Shown one piece after another: positions 63,958 through 64,000 of a stretch of DNA of 64,000 bases; the stretch's first letter is position 1; the number at the start of each line of letters is the position of its first letter. The notes under the pieces were generated by a model that was given only the letters and a program-made list of their open reading frames with translations, had not been told where the DNA came from and searched no databases. The position numbers and the translations under genes were made by a program. Source of the stretch: an uncultured Azospirillum sp. (GTDB lineage: Bacteria > Pseudomonadota > Alphaproteobacteria > Azospirillales > Azospirillaceae); NCBI RefSeq assembly GCF_946480385.1, contig NZ_CAMLJP010000016.1:1-64000 (forward strand), in the 5' to 3' direction.

Positions 63958-64000
63958 ATGGCCATCGTCCGTTTCTTCGTCCGTCTGTTCGCGCTCATCG
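63958..64000 (+). CDS. Start of an unidentified gene (partial)
   Basis: The ATG at 63958, with AGGA 5 nt upstream, opens MAIVRFFVRLFALI and runs off the window. The hydrophobic start suggests a membrane or exported protein. Nothing more can be said. Confidence 0.5.
   Translation, partial: MAIVRFFVRLFALI

Overview
The window reads as an ordinary chromosomal stretch of a GC-rich free-living alphaproteobacterium, most likely Rhodospirillales and probably Azospirillum or a close relative. This is inferred from gene content and order (rpoZ-rsh-...-pdxJ-acpS-lepB-rnc-era, lptG-surA-pdxA, hom next to alaC, class II GlpX, CheZ with MotB-like genes) and from codon use; no marker gene was compared. 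I saw no tRNA, rRNA, insertion sequence, prophage or CRISPR array. Genes are dense, often overlap by 4 nt (ATGA/GTGA), and several start at GTG or TTG.

Layout. 1-0.9 kb: the end of kup and an exported fasciclin protein. 0.9-6.6 kb: a leftward motility/envelope operon, cheZ, a MotB-like protein lacking the proton-carrying Asp, a MotB-like protein keeping it, then a large exported TPR protein; a CtrA-like box lies upstream. 6.9-12.3 kb: a tiny membrane protein, a patatin, a serralysin-like protease with four 41-residue C-terminal repeats, an RlmM-type methyltransferase, a Bfd-like ferredoxin behind a Fur box, and a small helical orphan. 12.4-19.7 kb: the leftward housekeeping block era, rnc, lepB, acpS, pdxJ, (cytochrome c), rsh, rpoZ. 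20-24.4 kb: an NYN-domain protein, then pdxA, surA and lptG.

24.7-39.2 kb: a GNAT acetyltransferase, guaA, a small Cys-rich protein, a lytic transglycosylase lipoprotein, an RND efflux pair, a second patatin, an RNA methyltransferase overlapping a SUV3-like RNA helicase, mntH and slyX. 39.2-51 kb: a Met/His-rich multicopper oxidase with a small exported partner, a zinc-ribbon orphan, the PBP1C/alpha-2-macroglobulin pair, and a DUF2946-like/PepSY pair. 51-55.8 kb: a LysR regulator overlapping moeA (FNR/FixK-like box upstream), cutA, a soluble hybrid histidine kinase and a DUF1127 protein. 56-64 kb: glpX, hom, alaC, a NIT-domain chemoreceptor, a REC-Hpt protein, an AhpD-like protein and the start of a further gene.

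How they fit together: metal and redox handling recurs (Bfd, MntH, copper oxidase, DUF2946/PepSY, MoeA, CutA), as does envelope maintenance (LptG, SurA, lytic transglycosylase, PBP1C/A2M, patatins) and motility or signalling (CheZ/MotB-like operon, chemoreceptor, REC-Hpt, hybrid kinase). The least conventional unit is the cheZ-motB-like-motB-like-TPR operon, which has no motA. I found no convincing self-contained undescribed defence or mobile system.
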